DNA of 7,251 nucleotides from Clostridiales bacterium (GTDB taxonomy: Bacteria; Bacillota; Clostridia; Oscillospirales; CAG-272). The notes under the pieces were generated by a model that ran no database searches, was not told the DNA's origin, and saw nothing but the letters and a program-made list of their open reading frames with translations. Every line of letters begins with the position of its first letter. The first letter of the stretch is position 1. Both the position numbers and the translations under genes were made by a program. The stretch is taken from positions 1 to 7,251 of the forward strand of contig DPGD01000020.1 in assembly GCA_003522145.1 (NCBI GenBank), given 5' to 3'. This document shows, one piece after another, positions 1 through 5,126 of this stretch.

Positions 1-1133
1 CTTTTCAGCAGCGCTTCCGTTTTTGCTTCAAACTCCGGTGTCACCGCATGGCCGTATTGCAGTTCGTGCAGGACGGAGTTGGTGAAGAACTGGAACTCCG
101 CCTCCTGAAGGATGAACAGCACTTGCTTTTGCAGCTGCTTTGGATTTTGCGGCTTTCCGAAAAGCATTATCCTGCCGCCGGAAGGACGGTAAAGCCCCGC
201 AATCACCTTACCTATCGTTGTTTTTCCGCAGCCGTTGGCGCCCACCAGCCCGACGATTTCATGCTCGTGGGCGGAAAAGCTCATGCCGGAGAGAATGGCT
301 CTATCTTTTTCACCGTATGTATAGCGCACATCCGAAACTGTAAGTGCCTGCGGCGCATCATTCGGCGGAGATGCTTTTTCCGGAACGGGAATATTCTCCT
401 GATTAAGTGTGCGCAGACAGAGCGCACGCAGTTGCTCCTGTGAAAGTGTCTTTGCATCCCCTGAAGTGTATTTGTGTCTGATTTCACCGTCTGCCATGAC
501 CCAAAATTCGTCGGCAATGTCGGCAAGATAGTAGAGCCGGTGCTCGCTGATCAAGAGGGTTTTGCCTTGTGCTTTCAGCGTAAGCAAAATATTTTTTAAC
601 TGCTGTGTTGCCGTAAAGTCCAGGTTTGCCGTCGGCTCGTCGAGAAGGAAAATGTCCGTATCCATTGCCCACGCCGAAAGAATGGAAATAAGTTGGCGCT
701 CGCCGCTCGACAGCTCGTAAACATTGCGGCCCTTCAGGCGCTCGAGGTGAAAGACGCGAAATGCTTCGTCCACTCTCTGTCGTATTTTTTCCTGCGGCAG
801 GCCGTGGTTTTCAAGTCCGAAAGCCACTTCGTTTGAGCTGTTCACGGTGAAAAACTGGCTTCGCGGATCCTGAAACACCGATGCCGCAAGCTCGCCGATC
901 TCGCCGATGCTGAGTCCGTCGGTGTCTTTGCCTGCAAGATGGCAAAAACCTTTTAACTCTCCCTCATAAAACTGCGGAATCAACCCGTTGATGCATCTGA
1001 GCAACGTAGATTTTCCGCATCCGCTGCTTCCGCAAAGCACCACACAGCGTCCTTTCGGAATGCTTCCGGCGGTCTGTCGAAGTACCGGAGTTTTTTCTTC
1101 CGCGTATTGAAATTCAAATTCAAAATCTATCAT
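1..1133 (-). CDS. ECF-type (CbiO/YkoD-like) double ABC ATPase, C-terminus cut by window edge
   Basis: ATP-hydrolysing subunit of an energy-coupling-factor importer; it would sit on the cytoplasmic face and drive uptake through EcfT and a substrate-binding S protein. 377 codons are visible. The first ATPase domain is complete: Walker A GSSGCGKST (35-43), Q-loop FQDPRSQFF with Gln88, signature LSSGERQ (141-147), Walker B FLLDEP (162-167), and H-loop His198. A linker follows, then a second domain with Walker A GANGCGKTT (298-306) and Q-loop Gln343 in LQEAEFQFF. The second signature, Walker B and H-loop lie beyond base 1. The QDPxxQFF-type Q-loop is typical of CbiO/EcfA ATPases, and fusion of two domains is typical of YkoD-like proteins. 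The start ATG is preceded by AAAAGAG. It follows the tetR gene at 1221-1829 on the same strand after 87 bases, probably in one operon. The substrate cannot be read from this window; the S and T genes are probably beyond the left edge. Confidence 0.9.
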   Translation of the reverse strand, partial: MIDFEFEFQYAEEKTPVLRQTAGSIPKGRCVVLCGSSGCGKSTLLRCINGLIPQFYEGELKGFCHLAGKDTDGLSIGEIGELAASVFQDPRSQFFTVNSSNEVAFGLENHGLPQEKIRQRVDEAFRVFHLERLKGRNVYELSSGERQLISILSAWAMDTDIFLLDEPTANLDFTATQQLKNILLTLKAQGKTLLISEHRLYYLADIADEFWVMADGEIRHKYTSGDAKTLSQEQLRALCLRTLNQENIPVPEKASPPNDAPQALTVSDVRYTYGEKDRAILSGMSFSAHEHEIVGLVGANGCGKTTIGKVIAGLYRPSGGRIMLFGKPQNPKQLQKQVLFILQEAEFQFFTNSVLHELQYGHAVTPEFEAKTEALLK

Positions 1134-1151
1134 CGTTATCTCTTTTCTGTT

Positions 1152-1206
1152 AGTTAGCAGAGCCTAACTGTTTGCCGTAAGAAACGGGCGGAGTGGGAAC
1201 CGCCCG
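1152..1206 (-). promoter_or_regulatory. Two hairpins between tetR and the ABC gene
   Basis: The 87-base gap holds two stems. CGGGCGG/CCGCCCG (1185-1191 with 1200-1206, 8-base loop) is followed on the minus strand by TTTCTTA, a weak U-rich tract. AGTTAG/CTAACT (1152-1157 with 1164-1169, 6-base loop) ends shortly before the ribosome binding site of the ABC gene. The GC-rich stem could act as a partial terminator or mRNA-stability element that sets the ratio of regulator to transporter. This role is inferred from position only. Confidence 0.4.
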
Positions 1207-1220
1207 AAACTTTCGGCTGT

Positions 1221-1829
1221 TTATTTCAGCGTGTCGCACAGTTGCCGCCAGCCGGCGTTGAAGAAGTCGAGAATGGACCGGAGGCAGGCAAACATCTGAT
1301 TTTCCTCGAGGTGTTCGTCGAGCAGCTGCCGGAAATACCAAAACTGCGAGCCCATCAGCAACCGGATGGCATCCTCGTTCGGCGCTTTGCCGTAGACCTC
1401 GGTGAAAAAATCAATGGTTTGCTTTGTTTTGCGCTCCATCAGCTCCTTGAGCATCCGCTCGACCGAGCTTCCGTCACTGCGGCTGAAAAACAGGGTACAG
1501 TCGTCATAATGTTCGGTCAGCAAGCGGAAATAGATGCCCTCCTCCACGTTGATGGCACGGATAATATCCTCCGCCCGGGCGCTTTTCCTCGCCCGCTCGT
1601 ATTCCTGCTCGGCAGGCGAAAATATTTCCTCCATCGTTTTGAAAAAGCCTTGCAGGAGGCTGACAAACAGTGCGTCCTTATTCTGATACCGCGTGTAGAT
1701 GGCGCCGGTCGTGACGCCGGCGTTCTCGGCGATCTTGTGGAGCGAAGCCTTCTGAAAGCCGCAGGTAAGAAATTCTTTATATGCGGCTTGTGCAATGCCG
1801 CTGTCAAGAGAGTGATTTTTACTTGCCAT
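1221..1829 (-). CDS. TetR/AcrR-family transcriptional regulator (transporter side)
   Basis: A 202-residue one-component repressor, a normal length for the family. The N-terminal helix-turn-helix spans about residues 8-55, with ASLHKIAENAGV then the recognition helix TTGAIYTRY (40-48) and NKDALF. The remainder is a mostly helical ligand-binding and dimerisation domain, with EHYDD and RSDGSSVER motifs. The start is supported by AAAGGAG (1836-1842) six bases upstream. It is the first gene of a leftward operon with the ECF-type ATPase, so it probably controls its own synthesis and that of the importer. Two 15-bp palindromes overlap its -10 box, consistent with autorepression. It is a paralogue of the TetR at 2086-2712: the first 52 residues align without a gap, and the EHY and RSxGSSxER motifs recur in both effector domains. 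The ligand is unknown. Confidence 0.92.
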   Translation of the reverse strand: MASKNHSLDSGIAQAAYKEFLTCGFQKASLHKIAENAGVTTGAIYTRYQNKDALFVSLLQGFFKTMEEIFSPAEQEYERARKSARAEDIIRAINVEEGIYFRLLTEHYDDCTLFFSRSDGSSVERMLKELMERKTKQTIDFFTEVYGKAPNEDAIRLLMGSQFWYFRQLLDEHLEENQMFACLRSILDFFNAGWRQLCDTLK

Positions 1830-1848
1830 TGTCCGCTCCTTTCACATC

Positions 1849-1863
1849 GATAACGCCATTATC
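1849..1863 (-). promoter_or_regulatory. TetR operator site B of the leftward promoter
   Basis: A 15-bp near-palindrome, GATAACGCCATTATC on the plus strand, with one mismatched pair. It directly abuts the perfect palindrome at 1864-1878 and ends 19 bases before the tetR start codon. It is read as the second of two tandem operators, inferred from symmetry and position. Confidence 0.6.
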
Positions 1864-1878
1864 AATAACAGTGTTATT
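1864..1878 (-). promoter_or_regulatory. TetR operator site A of the leftward promoter
   Basis: A perfect 15-bp palindrome, AATAACAGTGTTATT, that overlaps the last three bases of the leftward -10 box and covers the expected transcription start. Binding here would block RNA polymerase, as expected for TetR autorepression. Confidence 0.7.
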
Positions 1879-1904
1879 ATAGCACACCGGCATGGAAAAT
1901 GCAA
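1876..1904 (-). promoter_or_regulatory. Promoter of the tetR-ABC operon
   Basis: On the minus strand, -35 TTGCAT (1899-1904) and -10 TATAAT (1876-1881) are separated by exactly 17 bases. The -10 is a consensus match and the -35 matches four of six. It is the only strong promoter seen upstream of the leftward tetR gene. Confidence 0.8.
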
Positions 1905-1988
1905 GAGATTTGGAAAAAGTTTTTTTCAAAAAATAATTTATGCTTGCTCTTGCAGTTTTCGATGATGGCGATAGAAGGCTTTGAAGTT

Positions 1989-2006
1989 TGAAAAATGATT
2001 TTCATT
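1989..2006. promoter_or_regulatory. Possible upstream operator (nested inverted repeats)
   Basis: TGAAAA-ATGA-TTTTCA (1989-2004) overlaps AATGA-TTT-TCATT (1994-2006), so two perfect inverted repeats are nested just upstream of the rightward -35 box. The pattern loosely resembles a Fur-type box, but AT-rich DNA produces such symmetry easily. No regulator can be assigned. Confidence 0.3.
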
Positions 2007-2014
2007 CTGTATAC

Positions 2015-2043
2015 TTGACAAAATGGCTTTGTCATGTTATAAT
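2015..2043 (+). promoter_or_regulatory. Consensus promoter of the tetR-ATC hydrolase operon
   Basis: A perfect TTGACA (2015-2020), a 17-base spacer and a perfect TATAAT (2038-2043), with an extended -10 TG at 2035-2036. This is as strong as a housekeeping sigma promoter can look, so the unit must depend on repression to be quiet. A separate palindrome, TGACAAA-N5-TTTGTCA (2016-2034), covers the -35 and much of the spacer. Confidence 0.92.
2016..2034. promoter_or_regulatory. Palindrome TGACAAA-N5-TTTGTCA over the -35 box
   Basis: A perfect 7-5-7 inverted repeat with central ATGGC, occupying the -35 hexamer and most of the spacer. Its sequence differs from the TetR operators next to it, so a second regulator could bind here. 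Part of the left arm is constrained by the -35 consensus itself, but the right arm is not. Confidence 0.45.
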
Positions 2044-2055
2044 TACAGTGTAATC
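2041..2055 (+). promoter_or_regulatory. TetR operator site A of the rightward promoter
   Basis: AATTACAGTGTAATC contains the perfect 13-bp palindrome ATTACAGTGTAAT and overlaps the last three bases of the -10 box. Its placement relative to the -10 matches site A of the leftward promoter exactly. Confidence 0.75.
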
Positions 2056-2070
2056 AATTACAATGTAATT
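2056..2070 (+). promoter_or_regulatory. TetR operator site B of the rightward promoter
   Basis: AATTACAATGTAATT, a perfect 15-bp palindrome immediately after site A, ending 15 bases before the tetR start codon. Centre-to-centre spacing with site A is 15 bp, so two dimers would sit about one and a half helical turns apart. Confidence 0.75.
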
Positions 2071-2085
2071 AAGAAAGGCAGACCT

Positions 2086-2712
2086 ATGGCACAAAGAGAT
2101 TATTCCCTTGATGAAAAGATCGTCACAGCCGCACGGGATGAGTTTTCGGAAAAAGGATATAACGGCGCATCTCTGCGGAAGATTGCCGAAAAAGCGGGCG
2201 TGACCGTTGGAGCGATACAGACGCGATATAAATCCAAAGATGAACTGTTTGTCTGCCTGCTGAAGCCGCTTCTCGATAAAATCGAAGATTTGTTTCAAAA
2301 TACCAAGGTAGATTATTATTCGGGCGCGAATGCAGATTTTTCGACTGGACTGAAAGCCTCGATGTGGCACGAGTCCGAAGCGATTCTTCACCTGATATTC
2401 GAGCATTATGAAGAAGCGGTTTTGCTTCTTTGCCGCAGTGCGGGGAGCAGTCTAGAACGTTATTTTGATGCTGTTGTGCAAAGCAAAATCAAAGAAAGCA
2501 TCACGTTCTTCCATGCGGCGGGGGTTGCCGTCATCGACAAAAAACTGCTCGGGCTTCTGATCTCCGCGCAGTTTGACAGTTACCGCCGTATCGTGGCGGA
2601 ATGCCCCGACCGCAAGACTGCCGAGCGGTATATGGATGCGATGACGGTCTATCACTTCGGCGGCTGGGCTACGTTTTTTGAGTCTGTAAATAAACCACGG
2701 GAGAAAAAGTGA
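2086..2712 (+). CDS. TetR/AcrR-family transcriptional regulator (enzyme side)
   Basis: A 208-residue one-component repressor. The helix-turn-helix spans about residues 8-55: ASLRKIAEKAGV, recognition helix TVGAIQTRY (40-48), then SKDELF. The effector domain carries EHYEE and RSAGSSLER, also present in the paralogue at 1221-1829. The start at 2086 has GAAAGG (2073-2078) seven bases upstream. An in-frame ATG at 2023 lies inside the promoter, between the -35 and -10, and cannot be used. Against its paralogue, recognition-helix residue 45 is Gln instead of Tyr and residue 41 Val instead of Thr, while the operators differ at one base pair per half-site. The gene is followed one base later by the ATC-hydrolase-family gene, so it probably represses itself and that enzyme. 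The ligand is unknown and is perhaps the enzyme's substrate or a related compound. Confidence 0.93.
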   Translation: MAQRDYSLDEKIVTAARDEFSEKGYNGASLRKIAEKAGVTVGAIQTRYKSKDELFVCLLKPLLDKIEDLFQNTKVDYYSGANADFSTGLKASMWHESEAILHLIFEHYEEAVLLLCRSAGSSLERYFDAVVQSKIKESITFFHAAGVAVIDKKLLGLLISAQFDSYRRIVAECPDRKTAERYMDAMTVYHFGGWATFFESVNKPREKK

Positions 2713-2713
2713 T

Positions 2714-3340
2714 ATGAAATACAACGGTTTTTATTTCTGGATGTTCAAAAGCCCGATGAAAAAGGTTCTGGCAGAGAAATACGGCAAGGCATATGCCTCC
2801 CAGATAATGAAAAAGAGCAAAAAGGTTTATCGTGAGCTTGTCGAGAAGGCAGACGATATCGGTGACGATAACCCTATGGCGTACAACGAGTTGTTCGCCC
2901 TTGCTTTCGTTGCGCCGTATGTGGCAAGCGAAAAAGAAATTCCGCCGACGACCGTGCAGGAAATGATGCGCCGCTCACTCTATCATATAAAGTGGTATTT
3001 TGCAAAGACCGACCTGAACACCGACAAGGGTAAGGCGGAGAACAAAAAGAGTGTTGTCAAGTACGCCAAATGGTACACACCGCAAAAGGAGAAGCAATAC
3101 CCGACCTCCTTTAAGGTGGATTTCGTCGGGCAGCCGTATGATGACGCCTGCTATTACCGCATCACCCGCTGTCCCATTTGTATTTATACGGAAAAGCTGG
3201 GTGTTTCCGAACTGATGCCGCTGTTCTGCGAGCTTGACGAAGTGATGATTACACTTCAGCACGGCGTGCTTCACAGAAAGCAGACGCTGGCAAACGGTGG
3301 AGAATACTGCGATTACTTCATAACAGGAAATAAAGAATAA
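2714..3340 (+). CDS. L-2-amino-thiazoline-4-carboxylic acid hydrolase family protein
   Basis: A 208-residue soluble protein that I recognise from its C-terminal pattern as a member of the ATC hydrolase family. The founding enzyme opens the thiazoline ring of ATC to N-carbamoyl-cysteine on the way to L-cysteine. The N-terminal half is helical and Lys-rich. The conserved half holds RCPIC (Cys153, Cys156), FCELDEVM (Cys172) and the terminal block HRKQTLANGGEYCDYFI (Cys199). No signal peptide or membrane segment is seen. The start ATG is one base after the tetR stop, with GGGAG about ten bases upstream, so translation is probably coupled. Family members next to TetR genes are common and most are not biochemically tested. 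The substrate may be another thiazoline or cyclic thioamide-like compound, or the protein may modify a signal sensed by the TetR. The family call is fairly sure; the reaction is not. Confidence 0.78.
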   Translation: MKYNGFYFWMFKSPMKKVLAEKYGKAYASQIMKKSKKVYRELVEKADDIGDDNPMAYNELFALAFVAPYVASEKEIPPTTVQEMMRRSLYHIKWYFAKTDLNTDKGKAENKKSVVKYAKWYTPQKEKQYPTSFKVDFVGQPYDDACYYRITRCPICIYTEKLGVSELMPLFCELDEVMITLQHGVLHRKQTLANGGEYCDYFITGNKE

Positions 3341-3409
3341 TCTTTCTGGCAAGGAACGGTGTTCATAGAAAAAACAGGACGTAAGCACTCCTTAAAATCT
3401 GATTACAGA

Positions 3410-3771
3410 ACTGACATCTACCACGGGGTATAAGGGGTGTCCCCATAAAGAGAATCCGGGTGTGAGCACCATGAAATGAGCACCCGGATTCAGTGCTTGC
3501 TAAGAATCGCAGACAGACAAAGCCGTTTCGGAGATCGTACACACCGGAGCGACTTTTCTTTTTTCCAAAGTTTCAATCGGTAATTACACCCTGCTCCTGT
3601 TTGTGTTCGGTTTCCTTGCGAATGCCCGTACACGCGCGTGGAAAGTTTTCTTTTGTCCTTCACTCTCAGCAAGCACTGAATGATACCTCCCACCCGGATG
3701 CCTCCCACCGGGTTTTCGGTATATTCGCTTGTGAGGGGATACCTCCCCTAATACCCCTCGGACGAGATGCT
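3410..3771. repeat. Long imperfect inverted repeat, possibly a miniature or decayed mobile element
   Basis: Two arms of roughly 90-100 bases face each other around a 166-base centre. The best match is 14 bases perfect: ATTCAGTGCTTGCT (3488-3501) with its complement at 3668-3681. Moving outward, CCGGGTG-type blocks match (3456-3462 and 3481-3487 with 3691-3713). The distal blocks then correspond: GGGGTATAAGGGGTGTCCCC at 3425-3444 against the complement of 3736-3758. A CATCT-type match lies beyond at each end. The arms differ by small indels, as in an old element. No transposase and no clear target-site duplication were seen. Alternatives are a folded RNA or a nicking/transfer origin. Confidence 0.55.
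3452..3491. repeat. 11-bp perfect hairpin inside the left repeat arm
   Basis: GAATCCGGGTG (3452-3462) pairs perfectly with CACCCGGATTC (3481-3491) over an 18-base loop. TGAGCACC occurs twice (3463-3470 and 3477-3484), which allows an alternative fold. No T-run follows on either strand, so it is not a standard intrinsic terminator, though it is the strongest stem downstream of the ATC hydrolase gene. Confidence 0.5.
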
Positions 3772-3834
3772 GATTGAATTTTCTCATTGACTTACTTACA
3801 CATTATCGAATCCAAAAATTTTCTCCAAATTCCC

Positions 3835-3863
3835 TTGACAAGTTACGCGAGTAATGCTATAAT
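3835..3863 (+). promoter_or_regulatory. Consensus promoter of the lexA-like/recombinase operon
   Basis: A perfect -35 TTGACA (3835-3840), a 17-base spacer and a perfect -10 TATAAT (3858-3863) with extended -10 TG (3855-3856). It drives the LexA-like gene and, because no other strong promoter is seen before 5127, probably the next two genes as well. Confidence 0.92.
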
Positions 3864-3868
3864 AATAT

Positions 3869-3886
3869 GCGGTACAATTGTACCGC
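3869..3886. promoter_or_regulatory. Perfect 18-bp operator palindrome at the transcription start
   Basis: GCGGTACAATTGTACCGC is a perfect palindrome starting five bases after the -10 box, so it covers the expected transcription start. Its core GTAC-AATT-GTAC has the same 4-4-4 layout as the Gram-positive SOS box GAAC-N4-GTTC. It is the likely binding site of the LexA-like protein encoded next to it. Confidence 0.85.
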
Positions 3887-3905
3887 TATGAAGGAAGAGG
3901 TGTCT

Positions 3906-4511
3906 ATGAAAGCATTGGACGCAGAACGCTTTACAAAAATCCGAGCGTTCATCGATGAATATTATCTTGACCATCATAAGTCCCCGACCGTGCGCGACAT
4001 TGCCGCGGGTACGGGGATATCCAAGACCGCAGTGCAACGCTATCTGACTGATATGAAGGCGCACGGCGAGATCGAGTACAACGGCAGGCGGAGCATTGAA
4101 ACCGACCTTTCCCGTGTCATGACCAACATCACACCTGTCGCCCGTTATGACAGTACCGTGTCGTGCGGCTTGCCGACCGAAGTCAATGTGGAACCCGCAG
4201 AAGTACTGCCGCTGCCCAAATCGCTTGTCGGCGACGGAACATTCTTCATTCTTACCGCCAAGGGTAACTCTATGACGGGCATCGGGGTAGATGATGGAGA
4301 CCTTGTGATCGTTCGTAAGCAGAACACCTGCATGGACGGCGACTATGCCGTCGTACTTGTGGACGGGCGGGAAACCTTGCTCAAGACCGTCACCTACCTG
4401 CCCGACAAGCAGGCTTATCTGTTGCACGCCGAGAATCCGGACTACCCTGACCGGCTGGAACGCAGTGTGACCATTCAGGGCGTGGCGATCAAGGTCATCA
4501 AATCACTGTGA
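3906..4511 (+). CDS. LexA-like repressor with S24 self-cleavage domain
   Basis: A 201-residue transcriptional repressor of the LexA type. Residues 1-65 form a winged helix with SPTVRDIAAGTGIS (26-39) and TAVQRYLTDMKAHGEIEY (41-58). Residues 75-201 form the S24 peptidase-like domain. A Cys87-Gly88 bond sits where LexA has its Ala-Gly cleavage site; the catalytic pair is Ser122 (GNSM) and Lys160 (TLLKTV). RecA-stimulated self-cleavage would therefore release repression after DNA damage. In-frame ATGs occur at 3867, at the edge of the operator and about where transcription starts, and at 3888, with no ribosome site. The ATG at 3906 has GGAAGAGG upstream. The gene sits directly behind a palindromic operator, implying autorepression, and leads an operon ending in a serine recombinase. 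It could be the host LexA or an element-borne homologue; the operator variant and the company it keeps favour a specialised one. Confidence 0.88.
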   Translation: MKALDAERFTKIRAFIDEYYLDHHKSPTVRDIAAGTGISKTAVQRYLTDMKAHGEIEYNGRRSIETDLSRVMTNITPVARYDSTVSCGLPTEVNVEPAEVLPLPKSLVGDGTFFILTAKGNSMTGIGVDDGDLVIVRKQNTCMDGDYAVVLVDGRETLLKTVTYLPDKQAYLLHAENPDYPDRLERSVTIQGVAIKVIKSL

Positions 4512-4530
4512 AGCTGTTTCAGCAAGCATC

Positions 4531-4550
4531 GCCTTTGTACAGACAAAGGC
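4531..4550 (+). promoter_or_regulatory. Intergenic hairpin between the lexA-like gene and the next gene
   Basis: GCCTTTGT-ACAG-ACAAAGGC is a perfect 8-bp stem with a 4-base loop, placed 16 bases before a strong AAGGAGGAGG. No U-run follows, so it is more likely an RNA-processing or stability element, or an attenuator, than a full terminator. Confidence 0.45.
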
Positions 4551-4579
4551 AGTCAAATAAAAAACAAGGAGGAGGTCAT

Positions 4580-5074
4580 ATGCAAGTGAAGGAACGCTTT
4601 TGTCAGTTCATACGACTATTAACAGATTCCAAGCCCAAGGGCGTCACCGATGAGGAATGGAAGGTCATACGCGACGAACGGGAAGCGAAAAAACGAAAGC
4701 AGGCAGAGCTTGAACGCTATGCCATCGACCACTTTGAAGAAACGCCGGAGTATCGGAACGCCGGATGGTTGACCCGCCTGCGTATGAAGATGCACTATCG
4801 CGTGTGGCTTGACCGTCGCGGTGAAATATGGCTACTTGACGGATCTCCGGAAGTGGAAAAGCTGCTTTGTGCGGTAGATGAGGAAACCGAGGCGCTGATG
4901 AAGCTGTCGCGGGACGAGCGCATCGCATACTTCCGTCGCATGGACCGTTTTAACAGAATGGATTTCGATATGAATTTCGGCACGACCGTGCTTCATGTCC
5001 GTTCCTGCTTTGAGGGGAAAACCGAAGAAACGGTAGCAGACACCGTCAAGCGCGTGGCAAATATACAATCATAA
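4580..5074 (+). CDS. Hypothetical protein between the LexA-like repressor and the serine recombinase
   Basis: A 164-residue protein that I do not recognise. The ATG at 4580 has a near-ideal AAGGAGGAGG (4567-4575) four bases upstream; the longer frame from 4508 overlaps the lexA stop and lacks a ribosome site. It is strongly charged. An acidic/basic helical N-terminus (DEEWKVIRDEREAKKRKQAE, residues 21-40) is followed by a Trp/Arg-rich centre (GWLTRLRMKMHYRVWLDRRG) and a helical C-terminal half with ERIAYFRRMDRFNRMDF. There is no signal peptide, membrane segment or metal motif. Codon use looks like its neighbours. Its position suggests co-expression when LexA is cleaved; it might be a recombination directionality factor, a DNA-binding accessory protein or a damage-response factor. 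All three are guesses from context. Confidence 0.8.
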   Translation: MQVKERFCQFIRLLTDSKPKGVTDEEWKVIRDEREAKKRKQAELERYAIDHFEETPEYRNAGWLTRLRMKMHYRVWLDRRGEIWLLDGSPEVEKLLCAVDEETEALMKLSRDERIAYFRRMDRFNRMDFDMNFGTTVLHVRSCFEGKTEETVADTVKRVANIQS

Positions 5075-5116
5075 GTAAATCTATAATTCGCCGCATCCGA
5101 CAAACCGATCGGAACG

Positions 5117-5123
5117 AAAGGAG
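5117..5123 (+). promoter_or_regulatory. Ribosome binding site that bears on the recombinase start
   Basis: AAAGGAG lies three bases before the ATG at 5127 and nine before the ATG at 5133. The spacing to the second ATG is closer to normal, so translation may begin at 5133 (two residues shorter). Confidence 0.7.
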
Positions 5124-5126
5124 TCA

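Larger units (their letters stand above)
3341..3834. other. Non-coding stretch between the two operons
   Basis: No open frame here has a ribosome binding site or a recognisable product. A 94-codon frame at 3493-3777 starts inside a repeat arm and is low-complexity in character. The stretch is dominated by the inverted repeat described separately. No clear intrinsic terminator follows the ATC hydrolase gene. Confidence 0.6.

Noticed and set aside
1242..1853. 203-codon plus-strand open frame antisense to the leftward tetR
   Set aside because: It lies opposite a gene with an intact helix-turn-helix and a good ribosome site, and its product looks like no protein family; a coding shadow.
1900..1954. 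TGCAAGAG/CTCTTGCA inverted repeat upstream of the leftward promoter
   Set aside because: Arms are 8 bases with a 39-base separation and the left arm overlaps the -35; weak evidence for function.
3354..3364. GAACGGTGTTC, resembling a Gram-positive LexA box
   Set aside because: Half-sites are separated by three bases instead of four and it is not near a promoter; probably chance.
3493..3777. 94-codon plus-strand frame in the non-coding stretch
   Set aside because: Begins within a repeat arm, lacks a ribosome site, and most of it is repeat sequence; not a credible gene.
3843..3854. TTAC-GCGA-GTAA in the lexA promoter spacer as a second operator
   Set aside because: It shares the 4-4-4 layout, but only four bases per arm match, too little to distinguish from chance.
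3843..4427. 194-codon minus-strand frame over the lexA-like gene
   Set aside because: Antisense shadow of a gene with clear catalytic residues; it has no promoter or ribosome site of its own.
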